Source of the DNA: Epichloe hybrida | Lineage: Eukaryota > Ascomycota > Sordariomycetes > Hypocreales > Clavicipitaceae | Length of the DNA stretch: 64,000 nt | Direction: 5' to 3' | Assembly: GCA_019022495.1 (NCBI GenBank) | Contig: JAFEKR010000007.1 | Location: 2,418,001-2,482,000, forward strand | Part shown: positions 1 to 11,279 of the stretch, one piece after another | Position numbering within the stretch: position 1 is the first letter of the stretch | Layout of the letters: each line of letters begins with the position of its first letter | Position numbers and translations under genes: made by a program | The notes under the pieces: model-generated | The model's input: the letters and a program-made list of their open reading frames with translations, nothing else | What the model was told of the DNA's origin: nothing | Database searches by the model: none

Positions 1-160
1 ACACGCGCATACCTATAGGTTTCGCGGACTCTGTGCTATCAGCTCGTACGACAAGAGCATCCAGCTCGGGAAGCCATCGAGGCCACCCTGATGCTGAAGC
101 AACGGAACCGAAGGTGGAAAGGCATATGGCCAGTTGCACCAGAGTTTGCGAGGGACGCAT
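1..160 (-). CDS. N-terminal fragment of a secreted or membrane protein (signal peptide)
   Basis: An ATG at 160-158 on the minus strand opens a frame running off the left edge. It begins MRPSQTLVQLAICLSTFGSV, followed by ASASGWPRWLPELDALVVRA. The first 20 or so residues have the form of a signal peptide: a positive residue, a hydrophobic core and small residues near a cleavage site around position 20-22. A GTATGC donor-like site at 12-11 may end the first exon after about 49 codons, so only this exon may be visible. The Trp-Pro-Arg-Trp-Leu-Pro-Glu stretch just after the cleavage site resembles the start of Ser/Thr-rich wall or Mid2-like fungal proteins, but that is a resemblance only. The next gene is 2.5 kb away. 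The rest of the protein lies outside the window, so the function is unknown. Confidence 0.45.
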   Translation of the reverse strand, partial: MRPSQTLVQLAICLSTFGSVASASGWPRWLPELDALVVRADSTESAKPIGMRV

Positions 161-2715
161 GATGGCTGCTTCCGTCTTCTCTGCCCGAAAAGCCAGAAGC
201 CGTAAGCACGAGGCTGATTCGCCCCAGGACGATGTCAGAAACGAGTTGGTTTGAAATATCTGAACGAGGTATGGTGGTTTGGTTTGTTTTTGGACAACGA
301 ATGCCGCGCCGCTTCTGAATACCGTTGGGCGTGGAAACGGTCGGCCCACGATCGGTCGTAGGTGGCTGACCGTTGGTGATGGCAAAGAGAGTTTGCAGAT
401 GCGGACCAAACAAACGGGGCGGATCTCAAGCGAGTGTCGGGGAAATAGTCGAAAGTGATGAAACAGCTACTGCATAGCGAGAGACGGGAAAAATAACGAG
501 GGCGCCGGCCGTGTTCTTCTTTTTCTTCTCCTTTTTCTTTCTTTCTCTCTTCCTTTCTTTCTTTGGTGTGTTGACCAGGAGAGGGTTGTGTACATGTAAA
601 ACGAGTGAGCAGGGGAAAGCAAGGAGCGTGGTTCAGCTATTATCAAGGAAACCCCGATCGCCTGGGGTTTGGGACCAACCAGGCCTCGTGTTGACCGTGT
701 TGACCCGGAGCCCCTGGCAGTCTACTAGTGACGAAACTGGCCGGCCGGCTGCTGGCGGCTGGCTGGCTGGCTGGCTTGTTGGCAGTGCCACCATGGCACC
801 ATGGGACCATGGGTACGAGCATGCCAACCAGACTTGACCTAAACAGGCGTGGTCGCATCGGGGAGACGCAGTTCAATCAAAGCGCTGTGTTGCAACCTGC
901 CCAATTTCCAACCTTTCTTTTCCATCTTTGTTTTTTTTCCTGGCACCGGCATTATCACTCCCTTCACCCAAAGTACCCTTCTTCCTTCGTCCGACAATTT
1001 CAACCCGATCTGTCAGTGTGTTTTGTTTTCTTGCCTTGAAAGTGTCGAAGTCTTGTCATTATTCACAGTGGGGTCAGTCTCACTGATGCACATGCCTGTT
1101 CACGAAGCAGGTAAAAACAACAAACAGCCAACCCAAGGGGCAACGAACGAAGCACGTGATCTCGCTTCGCTCGTACCCTAGCCTCCTACAGTAATCCCCA
1201 CGGAGAGTGCGGACTACGGATCCGTACGGACGTATGAATGCAGGGATGAGGAACGGGCTGCGCCGCAAGGCAGGCAAGGGAGAATTTAACCCTTGATTAT
1301 AATTCGAGTATTATTGCCATGCTTGCAAGCACTTGATGCGGCGGGCAAGCTTTGCACTGCCCGCCATTCGCGTGCTATTCATGGTCTTCATTCATGCACA
1401 AGTGGCATACTCCGTATATACTTATTAGTCTTCGAGGAAAAAATCCACTCCCTGGTAATAATCTGGACCTGCTTTCCTGTGCGGTTCTGTTCAAATGCGT
1501 CTTTGGCAGGTTGTTTCCCCTCTTCCTCCAGCGACGTACTTGTCGAAAACAATAAATAAGGATCATGGATATGTGCAACAGAGAACCAAGCTTGTCGTGC
1601 TCCGTCACAGTCACTTTAAAGTTTGGACTACAATCAAACCCACGTGTGGACTGTTACCCCTGTTACCCGAGTGATTTCGATGTCGAAATCAAACTCAGTT
1701 TGATGTGAATTGCATGCAGTATAAAGTTTTTCAACGCGTCGTTTCCTTTCCAAAAGGTCTCCAAACAGTGGAGACAACATGGCCGGTTACGAATAAATGA
1801 AGGGAACTGCTTTTTTAGACGAGAGTTGTCGATATTTACCCTTCCATTAATCAATCAGCTTTTGGTCGTTAAGTCTATGAATGCGGAGAAACTCGGAGCA
1901 AACCAGTTGCCATCCATTACGACTGCGCTTTGTTAGCATCACGAGGTTGGCTCATTTTACACGCGCGTCTCTCTCGTATTTCTCTTGGTCTGTTTGCAGA
2001 CATTCCTGCCTTTCCAACGCAATCATGGGCAAATTGCTTAAAATTTTTGTCATTCTCACAACCGGGATTGCCTTCGACTCCTATTTGCTCCCGTGATTTT
2101 GCATCGAAAACCCGCCTTCAATAATCCAGACAGTCTGCGGCATTATCTAAGAAGCCCTGCCTCCCATTGCCTCCCATTGCCTCCCGTTGATGGCTTCTCT
2201 AGTTCAAAGCACAAATGACTACCAACATAACAGCCACATGTATGGTTGCGCATTCAGCATGTATCTCACTCACCTACCCAGGTACCTACCTTTGGAAGGT
2301 AGGTTTGCAAGTCTGCCTGGCAGAAGGGCACGACTGGATGCTTGACCTGTGACTTCTGGAGTGTCCAAATGCTGAGCCGGCCATCAGTCATCATCAATCT
2401 GTCCTGCTGCATATGCACGTGAGTGCCAACTGCTGTCTGCTGCTGTCTGCTGCTGCCCTTTCTCACTCACAGTGAATCTACCAATTTTTTGTCCAAGGCC
2501 CATCCTTCCTTCCATCCATTTCGTTCTCCAGCTCTGACTTGGGCAGTTGAATTCCCTTTACTGTGCTAGATGATTTGTACAACTAGCTATCCGTTTTATG
2601 TCAAAAAGCTATCCCTGCGGTATCCCTGCGGCACGCAAAACAGTAAGTCGAACTCTGCCAATTCTCCTTCAGACCAGAGACGGGATTTATTAATCAGGTT
2701 CTGGTAGGCAATAAA
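161..2715. other. Long intergenic region, no supported gene
   Basis: No convincing coding frame was found. Short open frames here lack family resemblance and codon bias. Visible structure: a CT-rich tract at about 511-565; a GGCTGGCT run at about 752-782; CCATGG-rich repeats at about 789-812; three near-copies of a 10-mer TGCCTCCCAT at about 2158-2190; CTGCTGTCTG repeats at about 2430-2458; and two copies of TATCCCTGCGG at about 2608-2632. TACGGATCCGTACGG at about 1213-1228 and TACTCCGTATA at about 1409-1419 belong to a motif family seen through the whole window. The region probably carries upstream control sequences of both flanking genes. Confidence 0.5.
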
Positions 2716-4086
2716 ATGTCTCAAGCACTCTCAGATCCCGATCGTCTTTCTCCAATCGTCAAGATTTCTCAGGACGAATACAAAAATCTTGTCACGATTG
2801 CCCACCAATACCGTAAGAGACTATTCACTCCACAATGCTCGTGGTCTATTCAAGGACTTTCGTACCTCTCTCTTCATCATTTTACGCTGACAAGTCGCCT
2901 GTAACCAAGAGACACTATGCAGTAATCTACTGAATGGGGGTGTTCCGCAGGAAGCCTTGAAAGTAAACTCTGCACACCATCATCTGCCTCCGCATACCCA
3001 ATCTATCAGATTCCACATTCTGAACTAACACAACAAAGCTTCTCAGCTTGCAGACCTCGGCCAACTCAGACCCGAACGAATCAATTCATGCGTCTTACGC
3101 CCCTACGACATCAGCAGGGAGACCAGAGAATGGTCTTGTTCCTACAGATATCGGGCATGTTTTGCGATCGTGTCAAGATTCCTCACTCTCGGTAGGAAGA
3201 TGGGAACGTGCACAGGCGTTGGGAAAAGGCGAAGATTCTTCCGATGATTCCGAATTTGACATGCTAGACCAGCCAAAAGGTCCCATCTTTGATGAAGCAC
3301 CGAGGCTAAAATTTGAGCGAGTCGCTACACGAACTGTGCAGCTCTGCAACCTACCTCAAGGCACCACTCTTGCCGATATCACGTCTGTTGTTAGAGGGGG
3401 CTTGCTTCTCGATGTTTTCTTGCGAACAAGGGACAACACTGTCGCCCTATCTTTCCTGCATTCACGAGATGCCCAAGCCTTCTATGACCACGTACATAAT
3501 AATGGGTTGCACATCAATGGTTCCAAGGTCCGTCGACGAGCATTCATTTCATTGACCTCCATGCTTTACAAGTCGAGCTTACTTGTTCCTTAGGTCGAAG
3601 TCAGATGGAGTGACCGTCAATTCGTTCTGGGAGGACACACCGCACACAAAATCGGCCTAGGAGCTTGCCGCAATCTCGTTGTGCGGTACTGCAACCCCAA
3701 TCATACGGAGCGGAAAATAGTCGATGACCTAGAACACATACACAATCTGGTAGTCATCCACGTAGAATTCATTGGAGGTCATTGTTTTATCAGCACCAAT
3801 TCGGTCAATGCTGCTATGTTTGCTCGGACGTGTATGATGAGTCGATTGTAAGCTGGCTCTCCATCTCTTTGTTCTTGTCGGCCTGCCTGCCTGCAACATG
3901 TACTTCTGCCACTGACATTGTGAAATCAGAAAATACAAAGGATCGCGCATTGAATGGGGTGTCGATGAATGTGCGCAGCCCCTGCACAAACTACCGAATG
4001 CGAGATCGAGACAGGCAGAGGCAACGTCAAAGCAGACGCAAACATATGCCACCAACCGCTTCGAACTACTCTGCCTAGAAGAGTGA
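2716..4086 (+). CDS. RRM RNA-binding protein, Nrd1/Mrn1-like, two-RRM form
   Basis: Five exons are supported: 2716-2812, 2910-2962, 3054-3527, 3594-3847 and 3930-4086, giving 344 aa with phases that close correctly. The N-terminal segment (DEYKNLVTIAHQYR, then NLLNGGVPQEALK) matches the short conserved box at the start of Nrd1/Mrn1-type proteins. A first RRM spans about residues 143-210 (TVQLCNLPQGTTLADI), and a second about 235-300 (RNLVVRYCNP through CFISTNSVNAAMFARTC). The tail carries YKGSRIEWGVDECAQPL, a typical block after the second RRM. Relatives such as yeast Mrn1 and fission yeast Nrd1 have four RRMs and are longer, so this may be a shorter paralogue. The family binds mRNA and modulates differentiation or carbon-source responses; the role here is inferred. 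It is convergent with Dcp2. Confidence 0.78.
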
Positions 4087-4398
4087 CGGGAGGCACAACA
4101 GCACATGAAGCAACGCGAACACGAAAGGGTGACAAATCGAGGTATTCCGTGTTAAAGTACATGGCAAAATAAATGTATACGCTGCACTATAGTGACTAGA
4201 AAGGCGGCTGGCTTCACGTGCCAGTAAATGTTCTGTTGTTATAACATGGACGCCCAATTTATCAAGTGCATGGCCCCCACAGATAGCAGGTCCCTGTCAA
4301 TTCATTTTACAATTACTAGATTAACAAACTTCGAACGGCCTCCTGCAAAATGGCACCTTGTGACATTTTAACTAGGTACGTGACAAGTGACACATGGT
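4087..4398. other. Convergent intergenic spacer
   Basis: About 310 bp between the stop codons of the RRM protein and Dcp2. It should hold both 3' UTRs and polyadenylation sites. AT-rich stretches occur, for example around 4150-4190 and 4300-4335. No gene was seen. Confidence 0.6.
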
Positions 4399-6831
4399 TT
4401 ATCGACGTCCGGCATTGTGAGTCACAGATTGCAAGTAATCCAACAAGAAGGTCTGCTCAGCGGGTGAAATCGGAGTCTCGCCACCTTTGGAAGCCATAGA
4501 AGATACTCTGGAGCGCGGCAGCTCTCCTGAACCTGCCTGTTCCGTTCCCGGAGCCTGCTGCTTGCCAAAGAGGGAGAGAAGCTGCTTCTTCTGATCGCGT
4601 GAGCCATCGGGATTGTAGCCACCATTGGCAGGCTGAGATGCATGAGATTCTCCGAAAGCCAGCCCGGTCTGCACTGGAGGGGGCTTCGAAGGAAAAGGGG
4701 ACGCTCTGGGAGACGCAGTGTGCTGATTGGGTAGATCATCCAGGTTGTTGATGGTTTGTCCTCTTTGAAGGATACGGATTGGCTGAGGTTGCTGGCTGGG
4801 GCTCGGGGCAAACGGCGACCTAGCATGTCGTTGTTGCTGGTGCTGCCAATGGGCTTGTGGGTACGAAGATTGCCGTCGATAGAGGTTTTGAGTCTCTCTG
4901 TCTGGCGGCAAGGACAAGACTGGTGAATTGAGGTTCGCTTTCAGAGACAACCGGTCCAGAGAAAATTGTTGGCTGTCAGGGCCTCGGTTGCCCTGTAGCT
5001 GTTGTAAGAGTGCATTTTCGACCTTTCTGGGGAGAGAATTTTGTTGACCCATTGTGGTCAACGGCTGCAGACTTGGTGCATTGTTGGCAGGGCTGTTCTT
5101 GAACATTCCGAGAAGATTTGACCGATGTTGGTCTCCTGCGGGTCTGACCGCAGAGCCAACCAGCTCTGATACGTTTGTTTGCGCTGCTCGACCTGAGGCC
5201 TCCAATTGAGCGTTGGGATCGATCTGGCTGAATTGAGGCGGGCTCTGGGCCGCAGGGGAAACAGCATCTCGTTTGAACGCGTTGAGGAGTGCAAGAGAAG
5301 CCCCACTGAGTTTAGCAGAGCCAGGAGCAGCGGGTAGCTGGTTGCTCTGTTCGGACACTGTGCTCTGACTGGGCAACGTATGCATCGAAGAGTTCATCGT
5401 ATAACTGTCGTGCTGAGAGGGAAGTTGTTGTTGGTCCAAGGCATACGGCGACGCCAAGCTTTGTGTTTGTAGAGATGCATGCTGCCCGTAACGCACTTTG
5501 ATCTGCCGCCGAAATTCTGGATGATATGAGGACGAGATTTGGGGCTGATTTACAGCAGGATCCCACATCGGAGTTTCATGAGAAGGCGGAATTGGGAAAG
5601 ACGGCGGTGGATGCTGTGCCTGAAGTCCACCATGGTGCAGGTTGGTTTGGTGGTGGGGATTTCGAGGTTGTGGCACGTCAGATTGCATTGCATGCGAAGG
5701 AGTGTGCGGCATTGCACTTTGTTGGCTTCGGGCAGCTGGTCGGGCGTTGTTGGATTGTAGGATCGATAAGAGAGCACTGCCTTTATCTTCTTGAGGCTGG
5801 GAGTGTTGAAGCCCCTGGGTTGGAGGTTGCATCTTTAACAGCCGCTGTAATTCTCTCGTTGCTCCATCCAGGGTTTCGATGGCAGGCACATAAGTCTGTC
5901 GCTCAGAGTTTGTAGGCACCCAAGTATCGTCCTCCGTCGTGACAACCTCGTCCACCACGTGATGTGGTAAAGGATGGTGAGGCTCGCTTGTAGCCCTTCT
6001 CTCCTCAACCTTCTTTTGGGAACTGATCCATTTCTTCAAGGGGAATAGAAATGGAGCAACCATGTAGAACTTGTTCATAGCAGGACCGGAGCTTTCATTC
6101 TGCGATTGCGCGCCTTTCTTGCGAAATGCGGGGAGCTCAGACAATTTGTACCATTCAATCTTGCTGATTTCCTTTCGAGTTCGGGGCTGAAACTTGGTAT
6201 CCATGGGGATGTCTCGAAAAACGTATAAGCGAAGTTGTTGTTCTCGCATCGAAATTTCAATGTACTTGGGCTTTTTCTCTGTCGGCACGAGGCCAGCAGC
6301 ACGAAGATCCAGGCCAGTCTCTTCGTACACTTCTCTGACTGCGCAATCCAGATCATCTTCGTCCTTGTTGATCTTCCCTCGAGGAAAACTCCAATTCGCG
6401 CCTTTCTTCCAGCCCTTTACCAAGACAACCGAATCCATTGCTTGGTTGAGCATAATGGCGCCTCTGACGGGTACTCGGGTCTTGTATTGCATGAACTCTT
6501 CAAAAGCTTTTGCATGATTTTCGACGGAAAATGAAGCGAGAAGAGGGCAATGCTGAAATATCCGTAAACAAAATGTCCTTAATGACATGGAGGGTAGGTT
6601 CGGGTTAAGAGGTCTTATGAAGTCCTCGTAGAACCATTGGGCTTCCTCCACTTGAAAGCATATTCGAGCTACGGATGAGAGATCTTCTTCGGGAAGGTTG
6701 ATAATGAAACGGACGCAAAGGTCGTCCAACCCTATCAGAAAAAATTAGCAGATAAGCAGAAGGAGGGCTGAAAAGAACAAAATAATAGGAAAACCCATAC
6801 AGTCTTTAAGTTGCATCTGATTCGTTGTCAT
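4399..6831 (-). CDS. DCP2: mRNA decapping enzyme Dcp2 (Nudix hydrolase)
   Basis: Two exons: 6831-6801 (starting MTTNQMQLKD) and 6731-4399, 787 aa. The short first exon joins through a GTATGG donor at 6800 and a TAG acceptor at 6732, giving KDWLDDLCVRF, the conserved Dcp2 opening. The N-terminal regulatory domain (Box A region) covers about residues 10-100. The Nudix domain follows at about 100-245, with the metal-binding motif reading GKINKDEDDLDCAVREVYEE then TG, which contains the REVYEE glutamates needed for Mg-dependent cap hydrolysis. The long Gln/Ser/Pro-rich C-terminal tail is low complexity, as in fungal Dcp2, and probably holds short Edc3/Pat1-binding motifs. Dcp2 removes the m7G cap in cytoplasmic P bodies with Dcp1. 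It is convergent with the upstream RRM gene. Confidence 0.95.
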
Positions 6832-7842
6832 TGTGTCCTGTTGGAGCTCAGATCATTCCTAATCTTTGAAAATGGCTTGTTCGGCGTGTAAAAAATCAAG
6901 ATGTTTTCCACGGTTTTCCTGGACAGTATTCAAGGCGCAGAAGCGAAGGGTTGCTTGACATCGTTGACGCAAGGGAAGTTTGAAGGGTGAGATGCGGGGG
7001 GATGTTTATTGCAAACAAGCACACGGTTTACACCTCAGAAGTGTGCGATGCTAAAACTGGGAGCCGATGCAGAGACCCACGCGATGAAGAGAGGCAAAAG
7101 CAGATCTGTGAACCAGTCTATATTTGTTGAAGGAATCACACGATGAACATGTTGCACGTAGAAATGGCAAGCTTGGCAAGCTGGACTTAGTGGAAGAAGT
7201 GTTCGTCCGTGTGCAAGTGGCAGAAAGGACCCGAAGCGGGGAGCTTGATCAGCCACAGTTGGCCTAACAGTCAAGTCTCCAGTTTCACTGTTGTGGCGGT
7301 GCACTGGATGCCGCTCGGACGCCGCATTGTAGCAAGGGAGCAAGCCCTTGTACACCGTAGATCTCAGGCCTGATGTAGTCTGTAACCCTTACATGGCTTC
7401 GAAGATTGGGCTCACATCCCTGCGAGTGACCTGCCCGCCCTTGACACCGCCAAAGGGATTGGGCGGTCACCCCACCCGCCGATGGATTGAGGGTCCGCGA
7501 ATTACATCATCGACGTTGCAGAGGCATCCCAAACAAGAAAATCCCCTGGTCCAAAACGTACTTTAGCCGCTTGCGCAATTCAAAAGGTCACCCATGCTGC
7601 AACTCCGTTTTCTGTTTAAAAATAAATCATCTCCTCTTCCTGCACATTGATCTCTTCGTCTCAATCCTCCATAAAGACCTTCTGCTTCGACGCGCGCGCT
7701 TGTTGAAACCAGCCAACGCGCTGACACGTCAGCTCGCACAGTTCCCTTTGGCACCTCGAGTCGTCTACAAAACGACGACCACAACTCGTCATCGATACTG
7801 AATTTGTGCCAAGGCTTCTTCTTTGATCTCTCGGCAAACAAG
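6832..7842. other. Divergent promoter region, Dcp2 and DUF4112 gene
   Basis: About 1 kb between two divergent start codons. No convincing coding frame was seen on either strand; the longest open frames (around 7035-7355 and 7563-7889, minus) show no family features. It should contain both promoters. Confidence 0.55.
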
Positions 7843-8671
7843 ATGGCTACTTTTGTGGCAAAAACCGCCGCCAGGAAGCTCTTTGGCAAAAAGCTCCAAG
7901 ATCAATTCGGACAAGGAGTAAGTGTCTCAGCATTGTTTCTCCTCGTGTCTTTGGTTTCGGCATTAGTGATGTTATACTAAAAATTCCGACGCAGGATCCC
8001 TATTATGAAAAGGTGCCAGGCGTGAAACGCAACGGCAAGCCAACGGGCAAGGAAGTGAAGCGGAAACGTGAATTGCCTCCTGGCTTATCGGAGCACGATG
8101 CGAAGGTCTTGATGCAAGTCAGAAGGAGGGTTCATCACTTGGACTGGTCCTTATTCACCATTTTCGGTGTGGGATTCGGCTGGAGCACCGTCATTGGTAT
8201 TATACCTGCGTAAGTATATTTCATGGTAGATGGCCATCGATGGTGCAATAACAGTATCGCTAACAAAAAGACATCAGAATTGGAGATGCCATCGACGGGC
8301 TGATGTCATTATCAGTTTTCAGAAAATGCTGCAAAGTTGAAGGTGGTCTGCCACATGCGGTGAAAGTTCGCATGATGATGAACGTCGCACTTGACTTTGT
8401 AATTGGACTCGTTCCCGGTGCAGAAGCCGTGTACCGAGGCAACACACGAAATGCACTTCTACTCGAGGACTACTTGAGGGAAAAGGCTGAGAACAAATTG
8501 CGCGTGCCAGGCAAAGAGCCAGGTTCTACTCGCACGACTGGACGCCGACAAGTACGGCGAGAGGAACCAGCTGTCCATTCAAACGAGCGACAGCACCAGG
8601 ATGGCATCATCACCTCAGATGAGCCTTCGGCAAGACAATCGACACTAAAGAAGAAGAAAAGACAATGGTAG
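7843..8671 (+). CDS. DUF4112-family membrane protein
   Basis: Three exons: 7843-7917, 7995-8209 and 8278-8671, 227 aa. The start gives MATFVAKTAARKLFGKKLQD; donors are GTAAGT and acceptors GCAG and ATCAG. The middle exon carries the DUF4112 core: LDWSLFTIFGVGFGWSTVIG leading to IPAIGDAIDGLMSLSVFR, then MMMNVALDFVIGLVPGAEAV. Two hydrophobic segments at about residues 75-95 and 135-155 look like membrane helices, with an aspartate/glycine hairpin (IGDAIDG) between them. The C-terminal third is hydrophilic and ends KKKKRQW. Proteins of this family are widespread in fungi and bacteria, and no biochemical role is known to me. The PH-domain annotation sometimes attached to fungal members is not supported here. 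Confidence 0.85.
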
Positions 8672-9411
8672 AAGGTGGCACTACTTCCTCCTGGAGAGCT
8701 GCAGGCGGAGTTTGGGAGCCCATACATATTAGCGCGCATGCATTTCTCTGCTCAGAGTCGCTGATGATTTAGGGGGTGTGATAGATTGGGTGAGAATCAG
8801 TTACGAAGCGCTGCTGGAAGGAACAAGGCAAATTAGCGATTGTATACTTGAGCGTTGCATCATAGTGAATACGTCAGCATGAGGAGGGTGAATTTCACGA
8901 GAGTCGATACCTTGGTAATTAACATATATCAGAACTTCCATCTAAAATATATTCAATACCAGAACAACGAACAAGAACTGAACAGTTGTGACCTGGCAAG
9001 TTCATGTTTTCAGGCGAGTTTGCGTGCTCCTCCAGGCGGCGGCCGTCTTACTCTTCATCGCGGAATGCTCTCCCTTGAAATACCATTTTGGAGAAGCCTA
9101 CGGATAAGCCCACGGATAAGCCCACGGAGTACGTTCCTGAGTCACAGGGTTCAGGAAGAGCTCTGGTTCATTTCCCCATATTAACATAATGCCGAGCCTG
9201 TTTTCCTACCTTCTTTCCGGGCAGTAAGACCGAGCTCCGCAGAAGGATCGAAGAGTCCTGGCTATTGATGTCAACGAGGTCCCACAATTATGACACGAGA
9301 TGTGGGTGTTTGTTTGCTGATTGATAATTTGGAAATCCTGACGAGATCCAAGACTTGACGCTGAGCCCCCTCGGTCCTAGCGGTTCTACTTCGACGCGAC
9401 AGGCTCCCTTC

Positions 9412-9417
9412 ACGCGT
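9412..9417. promoter_or_regulatory. MCB-type box (ACGCGT) upstream of RNR2
   Basis: Perfect palindromic ACGCGT about 400 bp before the RNR2 start codon. In yeasts this MluI cell-cycle box is bound by MBF (Mbp1-Swi6 or its fission yeast counterpart) at G1/S, and ribonucleotide reductase genes are classic targets. Function here is inferred. Confidence 0.45.
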
Positions 9418-9611
9418 CAATACGGATCCGTACCTGTGGCGGTCATTAAAATTGGTGGTTGGCGCGCCGAGACAGCACCAGCGGGCGTGCTATGCGTTTT
9501 CTTGCAGCAGGTACCGTTCATGTACCGCGGCGGTCCCACCCGGTGCTCCCTGCACATACCTCCACTCCAGCCTCTTGTCCAGAGGGGGAAAGCTAAATAA
9601 AGTGATCCGCC

Positions 9612-9628
9612 ACGCGTCCTGGACGCGT
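9612..9628. promoter_or_regulatory. Paired MCB-type boxes upstream of RNR2
   Basis: Two perfect ACGCGT sites at 9612-9617 and 9623-9628, 11 bp apart (about one helical turn), roughly 190-205 bp upstream of the RNR2 ATG. Close pairing and position are typical for functional MBF sites in S-phase gene promoters; binding is inferred. Confidence 0.6.
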
Positions 9629-9815
9629 CCGGCCGCACGTGACGGCGTACCTAACCTTTTGTACAAAAGCCTCTGGCGCCACCAGTCAGTCATTGACACC
9701 ATCTCTCTCCATCGCGTCTTCAAACAATCTTCTCTACCTCGAGCTTTCGCCCATTTCACATTCTGTCTGTGTCGTTTGCATACTGAATATCCTACACACG
9801 CATCAATTCATCACA

Positions 9816-11279
9816 ATGGCCACTGAGATCACACCTTCCAAGCAGGTGAGTGTTGAAAAGACACCATTGTCGCGTCTACGAGCGCCGAGGAATAATGGTC
9901 ATTTCGTGGTGCAGACTAACCGCGTTTCGCAGGCTGCTTCGGCCATTGACTCGCTAAAGATGGAGTCGCCGGTGAAGAAGCTCGACTTCGGCGTCTCGAA
10001 TAAGGAGAACATGCTCGATGTCGCTGCCTTCCACGCCCTGGGCAAACAAGTTGAAGCCGACCACAAGACCCCAACTGAAGTCCAAAAGGAGCCCGATTCC
10101 ACTGCTGTTGCTCGTGGCATCAAGTCCGATGAATGCGACGAGCCTCTTCTTCAAGAGAACTCTCAACGCTTCGTTCTCTTCCCAATCAAGTACCACGAGG
10201 TATGCGACACGTCAAGACGCGTAAAGTGGCATTGGTTTACACAAGGGACTAACGCGGTATTGTGTATCTAGATTTGGCAGATGTACAAGAAGGCCGAAGC
10301 CTCTTTCTGGACGGCCGAAGAGATCGATCTGTCCAAGGACTTGCACGATTGGAACAATCGTCTGAGCGACGACGAGAAATACTTCATCTCACACATTTTG
10401 GCATTCTTTGCTGCTTCTGACGGCATTGTCAATGAAAACTTGCTTGAGCGTTTCAGCGGCGAGGTTCAGGTTCCGGAGGCTCGTTGCTTCTATGGATTCC
10501 AGATCATGATGGAGAATATTCACTCTGAAACATACTCTCTCCTGATTGATAGCTACATCAAAGAGCATGCTCAGCGCGAGTATCTTTTCAATGCAATTGA
10601 GACCAGTATGTCTAGGCTGTGCAAGCTCTTGCAATCTGTTATTATATATTAACTGTTCATAGTCCCCTGCATCCGGAAAAAAGCAGACTGGGCCATTCGT
10701 TGGATTCAGGACAAGGATTCCAGCTTCGCCCAGCGCTTGGTGGCTTTCGCTGCAGTGGAGGGCATCTTCTTCAGCGGTGCCTTTGCCTCGATTTTCTGGC
10801 TCAAGAAGCGTGGTCTGATGCCCGGCCTCACCTTCTCCAACGAACTTATCTCCCGTGATGAGGGTTTGCACACAGACTTTGCATGTCTGTTGCACTCGCA
10901 TCTTAAGCACCGAGCCAGCAAGCAAATAATCAAGGATATTATCACCGACGCTGTTGGCATTGAGCAAGAGTTTTTGACCGAGGCTCTGCCGTGTGCTCTC
11001 CTAGGTATGAACGCCACACTGATGAAGCAATATATTGAATTTGTCGCCGATCGCCTATTGGTTGCTCTTGGTAACGAAAAGGTGTACAAAACCGCCAACC
11101 CCTTCGATTTCATGGAGAACATTTCCTTGGGTGGCAAGACAAACTTCTTCGAGAAACGAGTTGGAGAATATCAGAAGGCTGGCGTTATGGCTAGTACCTC
11201 AAAGAAGGCTGAGGAAGGCACCGGTACCTCCGAAGACAACAAGGACGGCGGTGACTTTAGCTTCGACGATGATTTCTAA
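9816..11279 (+). CDS. RNR2: Ribonucleoside-diphosphate reductase small subunit (R2)
   Basis: Four exons: 9816-9845, 9933-10199, 10272-10605 and 10663-11279, 415 aa. R2 houses the diferric-tyrosyl radical that class I reductase needs to make dNTPs. Visible motifs: [16 protein letters not shown] (iron-ligand Asp); [17 protein letters not shown]; and [17 protein letters not shown], which holds the iron ligands Glu and His and the radical tyrosine. The second half of the iron site is [20 protein letters not shown] and [14 protein letters not shown]. The C-terminus DFSFDDDF has the acidic, Phe-ending form that docks into the large subunit. The first intron (9846-9932) is 87 nt, a multiple of three and free of stops, but its GTGAGT donor, GACTAAC branch site and CAG acceptor mark it as an intron. 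Upstream ACGCGT boxes suggest G1/S expression. Convergent with SRP9/21. Confidence 0.96.

Larger units (their letters stand above)
8672..9815. other. Intergenic region upstream of RNR2
   Basis: No gene was seen. The right half is the RNR2 promoter and holds three ACGCGT boxes, listed separately. GATAAGCCCACG is repeated in tandem at about 9102-9126. A GGATCCGTACC motif at about 9423-9433 and CACGGAGTACG at about 9122-9132 belong to the TACGGAGTA-type family. Confidence 0.55.
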
